DNA of 64,000 nt, taken from contig JAJHZJ010000009.1 of NCBI GenBank assembly GCA_023548195.1, positions 868,001 to 932,000 on the forward strand, in the 5' to 3' direction. The DNA comes from Bettongia penicillata ogilbyi (taxonomy: Eukaryota; Chordata; Mammalia; Diprotodontia; Potoroidae). Positions 31,501-46,550 of the stretch are shown in pieces (the stretch's first letter is position 1; each line of letters opens with the position of its first letter). The notes beneath the pieces were generated by a model, which ran no database searches, was not told where the DNA came from, and worked only from the letters and a program-made list of their open reading frames with translations. Both the position numbers and the translations under genes were made by a program.

Positions 31501-34500
31501 ACACTATGAGCCTAAACCTAAAATGGTACAGTGAAAAGAGCAGAGATGAAAGTCAGGTGTTCTAACCCCAGCTCAGCCCCTTGTAGGCAAGTCATTTGAG
31601 CTCACCAGCCCTCAGTTTTCCTCATCTGCATTATGGGATTTTAAATTCTTACTAGTCACTTGGGGTGGGAGACCCAGCAGGAGAGAAAAGACAGAAAAAG
31701 GAAGCCAAGTTACTGACGAGCAACTTCCCAGATTTCATAATTCATATCTTTCAGTCAAGGATTTCAAGGCAAGGATTGGCTCTGGATATGAAATGTTTAC
31801 TTGGAACTTGAATCTGACCAGCAGGTGGCAGATGCTACAACAGAATTTGGACTATCCTCCCCAACCCATCTTTGATTGGGGCATCCCAGGAAAGCTCCCA
31901 ATTCCTCCTAAAAACAATACTGACGATACTGACAGTAATATGGTGACTTTGGCAGAGACACTGCCTGTCTCTTAACCAAACAAGCCCCAAAATGAACCAG
32001 GATCAGAAACACTATAGTAGGTGGGTCAAGAATCCAGGAGGTAGGTGAGATAAACTTTCCCTCAGGTTGTCAGAGGGGACACACAGTAGAGCAACAAACA
32101 GATCCTTTAATTCTGCTGCACTGGAGGAACTGGGTCAGAGATGGTATAGCAGAAGTGTAGAAGTAAAGAAGCAGAGGAAAGGCATGGAGGAAAGGAAAGA
32201 GAAAAGAAGACTAGAGGGAAAAAAAGAAAATGATGCAAGGACCAATCACGGACTGTCCCATCCATCAAAGCCCAACAACTCTTATCACCTCCAAAAGATT
32301 TTTGGTGAAAAAGTCAAACACAACAACAAAACAGCATGTTACCAGCCATTAGGGACAAAAGTCTTTTAATTTTCAATCATGATGTCAACAGAAGGTGAAA
32401 AACTCCACCTGATCCCTTACCTTGGAGTTATGCCAATCATTCAATCAATCAACATTTATTAAGTTCCTACTATGTGCCAGGCACTGTGCTAAGCTAACTC
32501 AATAGTCACCTGCTCCTGGAAGTCTTTCTCAATTTACTCCATTCATTTCTAATCATACTGAATCCCCTCAAGATGTAGATCCACAGTTTACTCCGTTGAT
32601 TTTTCCTTGCAACATCCCTTCCTCCAGGGTCCTACATCCTGAATAGTGTGAATGAATGGCAGAGGATACTGGGTGTGGGGGATTTGAAAGAAGGGCTGAG
32701 CTAAACATAGGAGGAGAAATTGGAGAAATAATACTCTGCTAGAGAAACCTGGTTATTCTTCCTCAAAGAATGTGGTTGGCCTACCTTGTGATATAACCTG
32801 CCCCTGGGAAGCCCTAGGGATTGCATCGTAGAGATAAATGTTGGCCACCTGACCTAGAGACCAGCACCAGATTGCAATTGTCCTTCCTATTCCACATCAG
32901 AGCAAAGCTGCTGGGTACTCAATTTACTGAGTTGCAGCAACAGATTAGGCACTGATTGATTATAGAGGTTTTGATGTGAGTGGAAAAAGTTTAGGTGATC
33001 ATTCTTGCTAGTTTCCCACTGTGAGTAGCTCCAGGTAACTGATCTGGGAATTTTGGGTCAATCTGCTGCTTGGAGTGGGTAGTGGTATTTTATCGAGGTA
33101 GAATTGAACAGGGTGAGTACTGTGATGCTAACTTGCCCTAAAATGTATCTAATAAACTGATCAAAGTTTTATAAAAAATTTTTAAAGCAACTAATAATGA
33201 AACACAACAAGATAAGGGATGAGAGGAGGCTTCTTCCTAGTAAGATAGAGGTTACGAGTAATAATCTGATTAGATCATGCCAAACCCTAGATTCACAGAC
33301 TAAGCTTAGAATCTGGAATCTTATCCACAAAGGGGTATCCTCTAGTGTTCGGACGTCCATGTAAGAGATGAAAGGACTGATGGTAGTGTATATCCTGGTA
33401 CTTACTATCATAGAGAAGTAGGCACTGGTTTCCTCCCCATAACCCCATGTCACATATTTATGTGTCTTTTTTAAATTTATTTTTTACTTTACTTTTTTAA
33501 AAATTAGCATTTATTTTTTCTCCCTTTTAGCTCCCCCTGCTTTTGGGGACCCCCCTTTTTTTAAAAAACACATACGGATAGTAAAGCAAGTTCTAGCATA
33601 AGGCCATATCTAAAAATGATATTTCTCATTCTGTACCTTGAATCTTTGATCATTTTTTGCTATGAAATAGAATGTTCATATAGTGCTTTAAGGATTGATT
33701 CCAAAGTGCTTTCCACACAGCAATCTCATGTGATAAGTAATGAAGGTGCTAGTACTTCCATTTTATAGGCAAAGAAAATTGGGCTCAAAGATGACAAAGT
33801 GATTTTACCAGGGTCATGAAGTACTAAGTGTCCTCTCAGGGTGTTCTGACTCCAAGTTCAGTCCTCTTTAATATTTAAGTTACTTAGGAAGGTAATATGG
33901 TGGCAGTAGAAGGAGGGCTAGTGTTAAAGTCAAAAAATCCAAAAGATCTAAATTAGAATCTTGACTCTTTCAAAGACTATATTTGTAACTATAGGAAAAT
34001 ATCACCTCTCTGGGCTTCAGTTTCCTTACCTGTAAAATGACAGAGTTGAATTAAACAGCCTTTAAGATCATTTTAAACGTTAAACCAATGACTTCTAAGC
34101 TTATTACTGAAGGATCTATGATCTTCTCCAGGCTGGGGAAACCCTACCAATCAAGAACTTGTCTATATCTTCTTTCTGCTTGGGTGTCCTTGGGCAAGTG
34201 TATTAGCCTCAATGGGCCCTAAGTTTTCCTATCCAAAAAATGAAGGGTTTAGAATAGATGGTTTTCTAAATATTTGATTTCTTATTCTGAACAAGTACTA
34301 GAGTTTCCCAAGACAGAGAGATGGAATATCTTTTCTAAGATCACATAGCTACAAGTATAAGAGGCAGAATTTGAACCGAGACCTTCATGATTCTGAGCTC
34401 AGAACTCTTTTCCCTATCCTATACTTTCCCATAGAGCCATTATGAACATTAAGTAAGATAATGTATGTACATTGCTTTGTCACTTTAAAACCTATATAAA

Positions 34501-36146
34501 TGTGAATTGTTATAATGGCGTAGGGTTTTTTATTCCAATTTTATAGTTAGGAAATTCTACGTAAAGTGAATTCCCTTAGCTCTCACAGTGAATCTTAACC
34601 AAGCCTACCCTGGAGCCCTGGCTTCCTTACTGGAGGTCCCAGGGTGCCTTCCACTTGAAGGATATCTCTGCTCTTACTCGGTGACTGTTGTTGCTACCAA
34701 GAGCTCTCTCAGCTCTCTGGGTCTTCAATTGTGGTGAAGGAAGGTGTATTGGGATCATTTGCTGTCCACTTAGTGGATGCCTTCCTAGTAAGAGGCAAAA
34801 GGAGGCCATTCATCTTTATTCCTTAGTTGCAAGGCTACACTCAGAGGAGCCAAAACCAGCTCAAAGAGTAGGCAGCTGCCTGCTGGTCAGCTCCAATTCC
34901 TACAACTCCCGCAATTTAATCACATTGAAATCCCATGACAACAATAAATATTTGTTGATAAAGATGATAATAATGAACTAGTGTACACTAGAGTACATAA
35001 TAAAGTGCTAAATTGTCTGTGGTTTTTGTAGAGAATTAGACAAGGTGCTAATTGTATGATGCAAAAAAAAAATGCTACAAGAATTCACAGAAGATGGATG
35101 GGCTAGGTGTGGGGAGTGGTCAGGGGAAGTTTCTTGGAGTGTTCTCCTTTTGCCTTTTCAATTCTCTTGTCTCTCACCTTTACTCTGAGGCCCCCACACT
35201 TGCAGCAGAGGATAGTCTCTTTCTTTACTTAGAAAACTTAGGCCATCTAAAGGGAATCCTTTCAGGGCTCAGCTTTGTCTCTCATCAACTCTTTCCTCCT
35301 TCCCTCTTTTCACGGAAGAAGTATCTCTCTCCTCACTAGGTTTAATCTTTCCTCCCATGTCCTTGATCCCATCCTCTCCTGCTTCTGGGTAGGATGTTCC
35401 TTGAGCAATCATTCCCTCTCATGCATTTTAATTCCATTCAACAAACATTTACTGAGGACCTGCTAAGTTCTACACATAATATAAAGGTAACACGTATCAA
35501 GGGATCATAGTTTTAGAGCTGGAATGTCCTCTGAGGTCCCTCCCCTCCCCATCACGAGGGAACTGAAACTGAGAGAGAATTGTGATTACCCAGGGTCACA
35601 CAGTCAGGAAATTCCAGGCAGGATTCTAAGGTTAAAATTTTTTTTTAAGTCCTTAAAAATCCATAGAAGTGTGTGGATAAGGCAGTGTAACGTATTGGGT
35701 AGAGCTTTGGACTTGGGATCATAGATTCAGAACCAGAAGGAACATCAGATGTCATCTGGTCCCACTTCCTTATTTTACAGATAAGAAACTTCAGGGAAGG
35801 AAGACCTGGGTTCCAATCCTGTCTTACATACTTTCTTATTGTGTGGTCCTGGATACTGAAACTCCCTGAGCCTCTGTTTCTTCCTTTCTAGAATGTAAGC
35901 AAACAAAAACAAAGAAACCCACTTTCCCCACAGTTTTGTTTCATCAGATGAGCTAGAAAACTTTAAGTAACAAGGTATTGTTATAATAGACTATTAATAG
36001 TTATTATATATTAATATGCATTAATATACAGCTATATATTAACGTGCATCAACATGTAGCTATGTTAATGTATAGTTATAGAATAGATATTAATAGCTAC
36101 ATATGATGTTTTAATATAATAGCTATTAATATAATATCTGCTACAT

Positions 36147-38780
36147 AATTCGTTGGTTGTTGTCCTTCGTCTTCGAAGAGGACCAAAATGACATCACCAC
36201 GATAAAGAGAAATTTCAGTGTGTCTGACTGTGGCTGATCAGACCAATATGACCTCGGAATGCCCCACCACAGATTGGGCACAGAGAGTCCGTGTGAATAT
36301 TTGGGGTGGATATCACAAATTTGTGCATCCTGCGTTTACTTTGTGCTGTTTCAATTCTGCTTTGCTCAAAGAGCACAGAACCCTTTTTGATGTGGGCATG
36401 CCATGCAGAGTAGTCCTGTGCCAGTGTCTCCCATGTTGCATAGTCAAATCCAAAGTTCTTGAGAGAGACCTTGAGCGTCTCCTTGTATCGTTTCTTCTAG
36501 CCACTATGTGATTGTCTGCCCCATGCGAGTTCTCCACAAAATACTCTTTTGGGCAAGAATACATTTCGCATTCAAACAACATCGTCAGCTCATTGGAGTT
36601 GCGCTCTCTGAAGCCATAGTTTGAATACTTGGCAGTTCAGCTGGAACAATGACTTCAGTGTCTGGTACCTTATCCTGCCAGGTGATCCTCAGAATCTTCC
36701 TAAGACAGTTCAAATGGGAGCAATTCAGTTTCCTGGCATGGCACTTGTAGACTGTCCATGTTTCAGAGGCATACAACAATGAGGTCAGCCCAATGGCTCT
36801 GCAGTCAGTCTAGTACCTCTTCTCTCCCAAATTTTTCTTCAGAGCCTCCCAAACACTGAGCTAGCTCTGGCAATACGTGCATCAACCTCATTGTCAATGT
36901 GTACATCCCTGGAAAGTACACTACCAAGGTAAGCAAACTTATCCACAGCATTCAAAACATCTCCATTTGTTGTAACCGATGGTTCCACATATGGATGGTG
37001 TGGTGATGGCTAATGGAGCATGTGTGTTTTCTAGGTGCTAATTATTAGCATAGGCAGCAGATAATTAATCCATACTTTGTTGCATCTCCGCTTCAGAGGC
37101 TGCATTGAGTGCACAATCATCTGCAAGCAGGAAATCATGCACCAACACTCCCTCCACTTTGGTCTTGGCTTGTAGCCTTTTCAAATTGAAGAACTTAACA
37201 TCAGTGTGGTAATTGACCTTGATGCTGTGTTCTTCCTCATTGATGAACATTGATGAGCATCCTCTTTGAAAGCATTTGACAACATGGCTGAAAACATCAT
37301 GCTAAAAAGCATGGGAGCAAGTACACAGCCCTGTTTCACCCCACTGGTGACTGGGAAGTCCACTATCCAGAAGCCAGGAAAATATGCCATCATGAAATTG
37401 ATGTACAATACTGATGAACTTCTCTGGGCAACAAAATTTTGATATAATTTTCCATAAGCCCTCATGAGTAACAGTGTCAAAGGTCTTGGTCAGATCTACA
37501 AACATTGTGTGCAGACTTCTATTCTGCTCTTGACCTTTCTCCTGGAGTTGTTGAGCCGCAAACACCATATCGACAGTTCCTTGGCCCTTTCTGAAGCCAT
37601 ACTGGCTCTTAGGTGTATGACTGTCTTCCAGGTGAAAGATCAGCCTATTAAGGAGGATTCTAGCAAGAATTTTGCCAGTAATGAGTAAGAGAGAAACATT
37701 GCCCCACCCTGTGATTGTTGCAGGACAAATTCCCTTTACTTTATGGAGATGGACAATGGAGGCATCCTTGAACTCCTGGGGGATAATCTCCTCTTGCCAT
37801 AAACCTGGAAAATTTCAGTCACCTTTTGTATGAGCAATGGTCCCCCTACCTTGTAAATCTCAGCTGGAATAGAATCAGCACCAGGTGCTTTGCCACATGA
37901 AAGGAGTCTAATTGCCCTGAAAACCACTTCTTCAGTTGGAAGTTCAACTAAGGAGGGATTGACTTCAACCTAAAGTAAATGATCAGTGCCCTCAGCATTG
38001 ATTGATGATGGTCTGTTGAGAACACGATGGAAGCCTATCTCTCTAGGATCATGTCCTTATCATTAATCAATGTGGCTCCATCAGCACTGAGTAGTTGTGA
38101 TGTACCATAGGGTTTTGGTCCATAAATAGCTTTCAGGGAATCATAAAAAGTGCTTTGGATTGTTACTATCATCATAAAACTGAATTTCATCTGCCTTCTT
38201 ATTGAGCCAGGAATCCTGCATCTCTCTAAGCTTTGCTTGTGCTTGACTTTTGATGGAATTAAATGCTGACTTCTTAGAAGTGGATGATCTATCCTGCTGG
38301 TATATCCTGTGGAGTTTTTGGTTTTTGTTTAGCAGCTTCTGAATTTTCCCATCATTTTCATCAAACCAGTCTTGGCATTTGCAAGTGTTCTTACCAAGAT
38401 GAGCAAATGCAGTGCTGTACACCAAATCTCTGAAAGCTGCTCACTCCTTTTCTGCTCCACTGCTGCCAACTGTGTGTTGACTCAACTTTCCCTCCAAGTT
38501 AGCAACAAACTCTTAATGCTCAGAGAAGAATTCTAATTTGTTGACATTAATTCTTCTGGTAGTCATTTTGCTTTGGGGGAAGTACTTTTGATGAATGTGA
38601 ATATTTAGTTTGGAAAAGATAAGTCTATGATCAGTCCAGCGCTCTGCACCACACATTGCCACTCTCACATCGTCTGTCTCTTTTTCTTACAATCACATAG
38701 TCTATTAGATGCTAATGTTTGCTGCAAGGGTGCATCCAGTCTTATTGATGCAATAAAACTTCATGGATCTATTGCACACT
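36147..38780 (-). mobile_element. RTE-class LINE, 5'-truncated, about 2.6 kb
   Basis: On the - strand the element starts within the endonuclease (a WTDHRLIFSKL-like motif near 38650), continues through the linker (QDWFDENDGKIQKLLNKN at about 38380) and the reverse transcriptase (TMFVDLTKTFDTVTHEGLWK, then GVKQGCVLAPMLFSMMFSAM and AKTKVEGVLVHDFLLADDCA) and ends with YASETWTVYKCHARKLN. The RT catalytic motif appears as LADDCAL, so FADD is replaced by LADD in this copy. Stops and frameshifts break the ORF. The 3' tail (near 36150) reads ttggttgttgtccttcgtct/tcgaagaggacc. This is an inactive copy of a non-LTR retrotransposon, not a host gene. Confidence 0.9.
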
Positions 38781-39419
38781 ACATATATTAATAGCTATTA
38801 TCTGTAACAGATTATTGATAGACTGTATAATAGCTATTATAATAATAATAGGTTGGATGTGTTGGGGGCCTAGAGGAGAGATTCCGATAACGTGCTTTAG
38901 AAATATTTGAGAAGGAAGAGGCCGTTTTTATCTGGAGGGAGTGGGTTGAGGATTTGTTATCAGAAAAGGCTGAAGAGTGGAAGTAGAACCTGAGCTGAAT
39001 CTCGAAGGAAGGTAAGAGGTAGGAGTAAGAATCATGGCAAATGTGATAATAATTGACATTTGCAAAGCATCTGAAGTTCAGAAAGTCTTTGCACACACAT
39101 TGGCTCATTTGAACCTCCCAACAACCCAGTGAAGTGTCATAATTCTCATTTACAGATTAAAGGAAGCTTATTTAGAGAGCCTAAGTGTCCTTCCTATGAG
39201 CATATACTTAGTAAGTGTCAGTGGTAGGATTTGAACTAGAACTTCCTGACTCCAAATCAACTATGCCACCTTACTGCTGCCTCAAATGTAGAGTAAAGAT
39301 ATGACAAGTTGAGTGAGGATACTGGCTAGCAGGCTAGGAAATATGAAAGGGAATAATGTGAAATAAGGCTAGGAGGCTAGATTGGAGCGAGATAATGGAA
39401 GCTCTTAAATGCCAGACCA

Positions 39420-39420
<1 letters not shown>
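38781..39420. other. Intergenic: AT-rich tract and old repeats
   Basis: Begins with the second half of an AT-rich tract (38780-38850). An old module (ggcaaatgtgataataattg onward at 39040-39280) is an antisense MIR-type copy. 39290-39420 looks like part of an old L2-type repeat. Confidence 0.65.
39045..39280 (-). mobile_element. MIR-type SINE, antisense
   Basis: Shows ttctcatttacagattaaag, cttagtaagtgtcagtggta and ggatttgaactagaacttcc. Confidence 0.65.
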
Positions 39421-40985
<1,565 letters not shown>

Positions 40986-41034
40986 TTACCTGACTTTAGG
41001 CAATAGAGAGCCAATGAATATTTCTGAGCAGTTC

Positions 41035-41235
41035 ATAGTATCATAGATGTAGAATTGGAAGGAACCTTAGAAGTCACTGAACCCAAGTCTCTCATTTTAC
41101 AAATATGGAAACTGAGACTAGGAGAAGCTAAGTGATCTGCCCTGGGTCACCCAACTAGTTAGTGTCTGAGACAGAATTTGAATTCAGATCTTAACTTTAA
41201 GTCCAGCATTCTATTCACTAAGCCACCTTGATTGA
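41035..41235 (-). mobile_element. MIR-type SINE, antisense
   Basis: Shows gaattggaaggaaccttaga, gaaactgagactaggagaag, ctgccctgggtcacccaact and gaattcagatctt. Confidence 0.65.
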
Positions 41236-42479
41236 CATGTTTAGATTGATGCATTAGGGTTATTATTTTAGCAGCTGTATGAAGGATGGTTTGCAGAGGG
41301 AAAGAATTGGAGGCAGGAAGAACAGTTAAGAAAATGCTTTTGTAATAATTGGACAAGAGGTGATAAAGGCCTGAACTAAGGAAGAATACAAATAGAAGAA
41401 AGAATCATGGAGATAGAGTCAACAGGATTTGGCAAGTTATTGGATATGGGGACCTGAGGAAGAGGAAAATGTTGAAGATGGCTGAAGTTTTAAGTCAGGG
41501 TGTCAAAAAGACTTGAGTTGGAATCTTGCCTCAGATACTTACTAGCTGTGTGATCTTGCTTCATTTCTGAACCCTAACTTCTAAGTTCCCTTCCACTGAC
41601 TTAGGTCTATGATCCAACATTATACCCCTTCCCCACTGCAACAGATGTTAAGTTCCTTGAGGATAGGGATTGTGTTGTTTTCCATCTTTGTATCCCCAGA
41701 ATAGTGCCTTACATGATTATAAATTAAATGCTTGTGTGCTAGGATGAGCAGAATTTTTTGAAGTTAAAAGTATGCTCACTTATAAATGGCCTTTTGACTC
41801 TAAATTTATGACTAAATGATCCTATATCCAGGTAGAGATACCGGACTGTGTACATTTAAAATCCCTTTGCCTCCAATAACTCTTCCCCATTTACCTACCA
41901 ACATGCTGAGGTCTCCTCAGTTCTTATGAAAAAACAAAACAAAACAAAAACAACCTTCCCTAACCCCCTAACCCTTCAATGCTTCTCAGCTAACGTCCCA
42001 AATTTTCTTTCTTCTTAACTGCATAAGTTGCAAAATTTGTCTCTACCTAACATCTCCCAACCCTTTTTTTCTTTCAGAAAAAAAGGTCTTATTTATACTT
42101 AACATCCTTGTCATTTTCCAGTGATATCACCCCACCAGAGAAATGTCAATTAAAACCAAGCAGTATGGTTAAAATAAGTGCTTATTGAACTGAATGTATT
42201 GAGCTAAAGCACAAGACACAAGAAAATACATGCATCGCTATATACTTTTAATCTGCTACCTCTCTGTCAAGTGGCTGCACTGTCACTTCCCTATAGTCAC
42301 TGTCTGGTCACTGAATTGATCAGAGTTCTTAAATTTTTTAATCATAGAGGAGCCTAAAGGATGTGTCTCAGGAAAAGAGAAGCCCTACGGAAATGTTTTC
42401 CAAAGTGTGTGCCACCATGTCCTTCTAAACAAACTTATGCTTTCAGAGTGGTTTTCTTTTTCATTACTGTGGTCATCCT

Positions 42480-43375
42480 GCCATCCCTTCTTACCACTCA
42501 ATTTCTCTCTGTCCCATCACTCTATTGAAATAAAATTTCCAAAGATCGCTTATGATATCCAAAATGACAAATAAAATGGTGTTTCACCACTCCCCCTCCT
42601 CCTCCATCTCTCTGCTACATTTGGCTCTATTGATTACCCTCTTACAGATCTTCTCCCTGCTTTTGACTTCTCTTAGACTTCTGTAACTTCTCACTTCACA
42701 TAGGCTCTTCCTGACCCTTGGTTATTGGATGTTTCGAAGTTTTGTCCTTGATCTTCTGCTAATCTGTCTTGTACTTTCCATTAACAATCTCTCATTTATC
42801 GCAGCATTTCAACTTTCACTTATACAGAGGTTATTCCTAAATCTATTTTTTCAACCCTGATCTCTCTCCCAAGCTACAGGATGTCTCACGGGCACTTCAA
42901 ACTCAGCATATCCAAAACTGAGCTTTGTTTTCTCCTTAAATCTGCTTTCTTGTTCTGATTTCATTTTCTCTGTCCGTGTATGGAGTATTTACCAGGTTGG
43001 GAGACTTGGTGCTCCTTTGACTTTTTCCCATCCTTCCCCTCTCATAGTTACAATTGTTTACCAAGCCCTGTATGTATTAGATCTCTATATTTTGCAACCA
43101 CTCCTTTCTCTCGGTTTCTGCTGCTACTGCCTTGACAACCAATTGGACTACTGGTGACACCCTCCCTAACAGGTCTTCCCATCACAATAGTCTCCTCCCT
43201 CTGGTACATCATTCATATTGAAATTCCCTCTCCTAGGATCTAGTGAAGTTCTGTTGTCTCAGCATTAGAATGTAAGCACCTTCAAAGTAGAGACTATCTC
43301 TGCTTTTCTGTTTGTATCTTTACTTAGCACAATGCTTTGCACATAGTAAGAGCTTAATAAATGCTTACTCATTCA
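42480..43375 (+). mobile_element. CR1/L2-type LINE fragment, tentative
   Basis: A short frame reads like MSHGHFKLSISKTEL, comparable to the WMSxxxLKLNxxKTE region of CR1/L2 reverse transcriptases, and the end gaatgtaagcaccttcaaag / cataGTAAGAGCTTAATAAA fits an L2-type 3' end. Strongly diverged; family uncertain. Confidence 0.4.
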
Positions 43376-43379
43376 TTCA

Positions 43380-43665
43380 TGGGCAGCTAGGTGGTGCAGT
43401 GGATAGAGTGCTCGTCCTGGAAGGAGGAAAACCTGACTTCAAATCTGGTCTCAGATAATGATTAGCTGTGTGACTTTGGGTAAGTCACTTATGCTCAGCT
43501 TGCCTCAGTTTCCTCATCTATGAAATAATAATAGTACCTGCCTCCCAGGATCGTTGTGATGATCAAATGAGATATTTGATTTTACAAATCACAAATTTTA
43601 CAAATCACTTAGCACCATGCCTGGCACATAGGAAGGGTCATATAAAGGTTAGCCATTATTCTTCC
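43380..43665 (+). mobile_element. Marsupial tRNA-SINE / CORE-SINE, near-consensus
   Basis: Head gggcagctaggtggtgcagt, then ggatagagtgctcgtcctgg, body gacttcaaatctggtctcag, core tgtgtgactttgggtaagtc, and tail ctggcacataggaagggtca. This is the best-preserved head in the window. Confidence 0.85.
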
Positions 43666-43869
43666 ATTGTCCTCGTCAAAAATATTTATTGACTCCTTAA
43701 TTACCTAAGGACTAGACTTCAGTCTCTTTAACCATGATATGATGACACCCTACCTTTACAGTTTCATCTCATATCTTGCTGCATAATCTATGCTCTAGAC
43801 AAAGTAGACTATTTTCTCTCCCAAGCACAACTTGCATATTGCTGCCTCTGTTCCCCAAGCCTATAATTC

Positions 43870-43872
<3 letters not shown>

Positions 43873-43947
<75 letters not shown>

Positions 43948-44070
43948 TTCTTTCTCTCTCTGCTTCTGTCTCTCTGTCTCTCCATCTCCCCCATCTCTCT
44001 GTTTCTCTATCTCTCTCCATCTCTTTGTCTGTCTGTCTCTCTGTGTGTCTCTCTCTCCCTCCCTCTATTT
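43873..44070. repeat. (CT)n microsatellite and CT-rich flank
   Basis: About 36 CT units (43874-43946) followed by degenerate CTCT/CTGTCT sequence. Open frames across it are artefacts. Confidence 0.95.
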
Positions 44071-44521
44071 ACTACCTCTCCTTAGAAACTGCACTCACAT
44101 GCCCCCTCTGCCTTGAAACTTTTCCTGATTTCCCCTATTAGAAAAGTCTTTTCCTTCTGCAAGAGGCAATAATAGCACTTTATCTTACAGATCTCCAGTG
44201 CACTGATGATACAAACTGTGCGTTTATGTATATATCACATCCATCCTATTTGATTGTAAGTCCAGGAGGACAGGGGTCATGTCTCATCTAAACTTTGTAT
44301 ATTCACCAGCACCTAACAGAAAGTGCTTAATGAACTGGGGAGGCAGAGAGAGGGTAGCAAAGGGAGGAGATTTAGTCCAAACCTCTGGTTTCATTGGTAT
44401 CAAGAACTGCTGGTGAGGAAACTCCCTCTCCCAAGGTAAACCAAGAACTGCTCTGCACATTCTAGTCTTAGTAGAGGGCACTGAGACGGTAGCTGATTTG
44501 CTTAGAATCACACAGCCAATA

Positions 44522-44541
44522 TGTGTGTGTGTGTGTGCGTG

Positions 44542-44573
<32 letters not shown>

Positions 44574-44604
44574 CATACATACATACACATATATACATAC
44601 ATAT
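44522..44604. repeat. (GT)n(AT)n(ACAT)n compound microsatellite
   Basis: GT units to about 44546, AT units to about 44573, then CATA units to 44604. A related ATATAC/ACAT tract follows at 44825-44935. Confidence 0.9.
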
Positions 44605-45739
44605 GAGAAAGGACTGGAACCCAGGGTTTCCAGATTATAAAGCAAACTTTTATCTATTATATCAAAACGTTTCTCAAATGGAATTAGGTTAAAATTTATT
44701 AAGGCCTTAGTTGGATCTTGAAGGGTACAAAGAATTTGAATAAGCCGAAAGGATAGAGGAAGGCCCTTCAGGCCTACAGAAACGGTAAAATGGACGACTT
44801 AGATCCTTAGGCAGTCCTACTGGCTTTTGTATATACATGCATACATACATATATATGTGTGTATATATATGTATATATGCACACACATATACATATACAT
44901 ATATATACGCATATACCTATATACATATATAGGTCTATGCTAAAGCCCTGCCTGACAAGCTCAAGATGGTTATCTTTGGGGAGATAGCATTTCAGTCATA
45001 TTCATAGGAAAATGATCTGCTGACAGTTTATCCTTTCCTCCAGCACAATGGCAAAGCTCATCTTCTAAGAGGCGGATGTTTCCTTTAACCTACACTGTGG
45101 CACCAGGTCCATCAAGAACATATTTCACTTAACAACCAAGCAGCCTACTTTTCTATCTAAAGATAATTCCTTTGGTTCTAATGGGACTTGAATAATTTCT
45201 TGGTCCTGCTTCCTAGAGACTCTCTCTGTGTCTCTGTCTCTCTCTGTCTCTCTCTGTTTGTCTCTCTGTCTCTGTCTCTCTCTTTTGGACAAAGGATCAA
45301 AACAATGCAGTAATTAAAGCCAAACCCAACTTCTGAGAGGCTGCATAGTATATTGAAAAAATTAGTGGATGGGGAGTTAGGAGCCTTGGCTCCTGGTCTC
45401 TCAGTATCTTCACCTACCAAGTCAGAATGGTAGGATCTGGCCTGAATGCTTCTATACTTCTAAGCATTGTTATAAGGATGAAATCAAAAGAGATAATGAG
45501 AGCAAATCAAAGTTAGCATTATTTACCAGCTGACTAATCTACTCCTTAACCACAGAGATTCAGTTAGTGTTAAATCCTGCAGAGAAGCATCATTAAATGA
45601 GACAATAGCATTGCCATGACTTTGAACAAATTACAGTTTTTATGTGCCTCAGTTTACCCATCTGTAAAATGCCAGGGTTGGGTTCAGTGATCTCTAATAT
45701 TTCTTCCATATAGATAACATTAAATTGGCCAAATGAAAT

Positions 45740-46550
45740 GCCTGAAATTATTTGAATTTCCAGCTTGGAGGCTTAATGAATGACTAAACTATATCTTCTT
45801 CATGAAAGCAAACATTCATCAGACCCCTCTCTGGCTGAAATCAAAGTTGGTTACTGTTGCTTGCCCTAACATAGTTAAGTATTGTTTAAACAACTGAGAT
45901 TACAGCATTTTTCCCTTTTGCTGATAACATCCAAAACACAACCAACTGTAATGCAGTGCATTTAAATTCTATGATAATAATCACATCTAACTTAATACAT
46001 TTTTTAACACTTTCACAATCTCTTATTCCATTTGCTCTCCCACCCTCTATGGAGTAGGGAGAGTAGGTACTATTGTTTTCTTTTTTCACATAAATAAAAT
46101 GAGGAACAAAGAATGAGTGTGGAAGTCATAAGTTCTTCTGATGCCAAATCCAATAGGACTTTTCCCACTTCAGTCTGCTAGAGATATTGTATGACTAATT
46201 GCCATTTGAGAGCTTTCTTTTTTTTTCAAAAAAAAATGCTGTGAGTTCAGAAGCCGTAGGTCGGAGTGATGGAGTAGTCGTAGAAGGCTTCAGAAGGGAA
46301 AAGAGGTGCTCCTTCCCCTCTTTCTCCACTCCATTGCTCCAGATGGTCTCTCTCTCCCTAGATCTTCTTAGAGAACTTTGGACTTTTCCTTTTTCTTTGC
46401 ATTAACTTTGCATCCTATTTGCTTGTGCCATCTCTATCAACCCCATTAAACTGTAACTCTATCTCTGTATCCCAAGGGCATAGCATAGTGTAAATGCTTA
46501 ATAAATATTTGTAAAATTGAATTGCATTTGTTGAAATGATTGGCCTAGAT
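45740..46550. other. Intergenic: no recognisable gene
   Basis: Mostly unique-looking sequence with an L2-like 3' end piece at about 46380-46510 (gcatagcatagtgtaaatgc/ttaataaatat). Confidence 0.6.

Larger units (their letters stand above)
26756..36146. other. Intergenic region, repeat-rich
   Basis: This part of the CORO2B-ANP32A interval contains SINEs (28232-28470, 28840-29072, 30855-31112), an L3/CR1 piece (31190-31500) and many old MIR/L2 modules (26900-27200, 27490-27640, 29180-29400, 29420-29660, 29690-29850, 32440-32510, 33655-34090, 35500-35640, 35700-35900). 30170-30650 and 31670-32400 show no recognisable repeat. No gene is supported. Confidence 0.75.
40986..43379. other. Intergenic: old repeats, no gene
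   Basis: Contains an antisense MIR-type copy (41035-41235), L2-like module pieces (41235-41440, 41480-41730) and a diverged CR1/L2-type LINE stretch (42480-43375). 41740-42480 has no feature I can name. No gene is supported. Confidence 0.7.

Noticed and set aside
36313..38425. Several ORFs with reverse-transcriptase-like motifs as a host gene
   Set aside because: They are fragments of one RTE LINE in different frames, broken by stops, with LINE-type motifs and tail.
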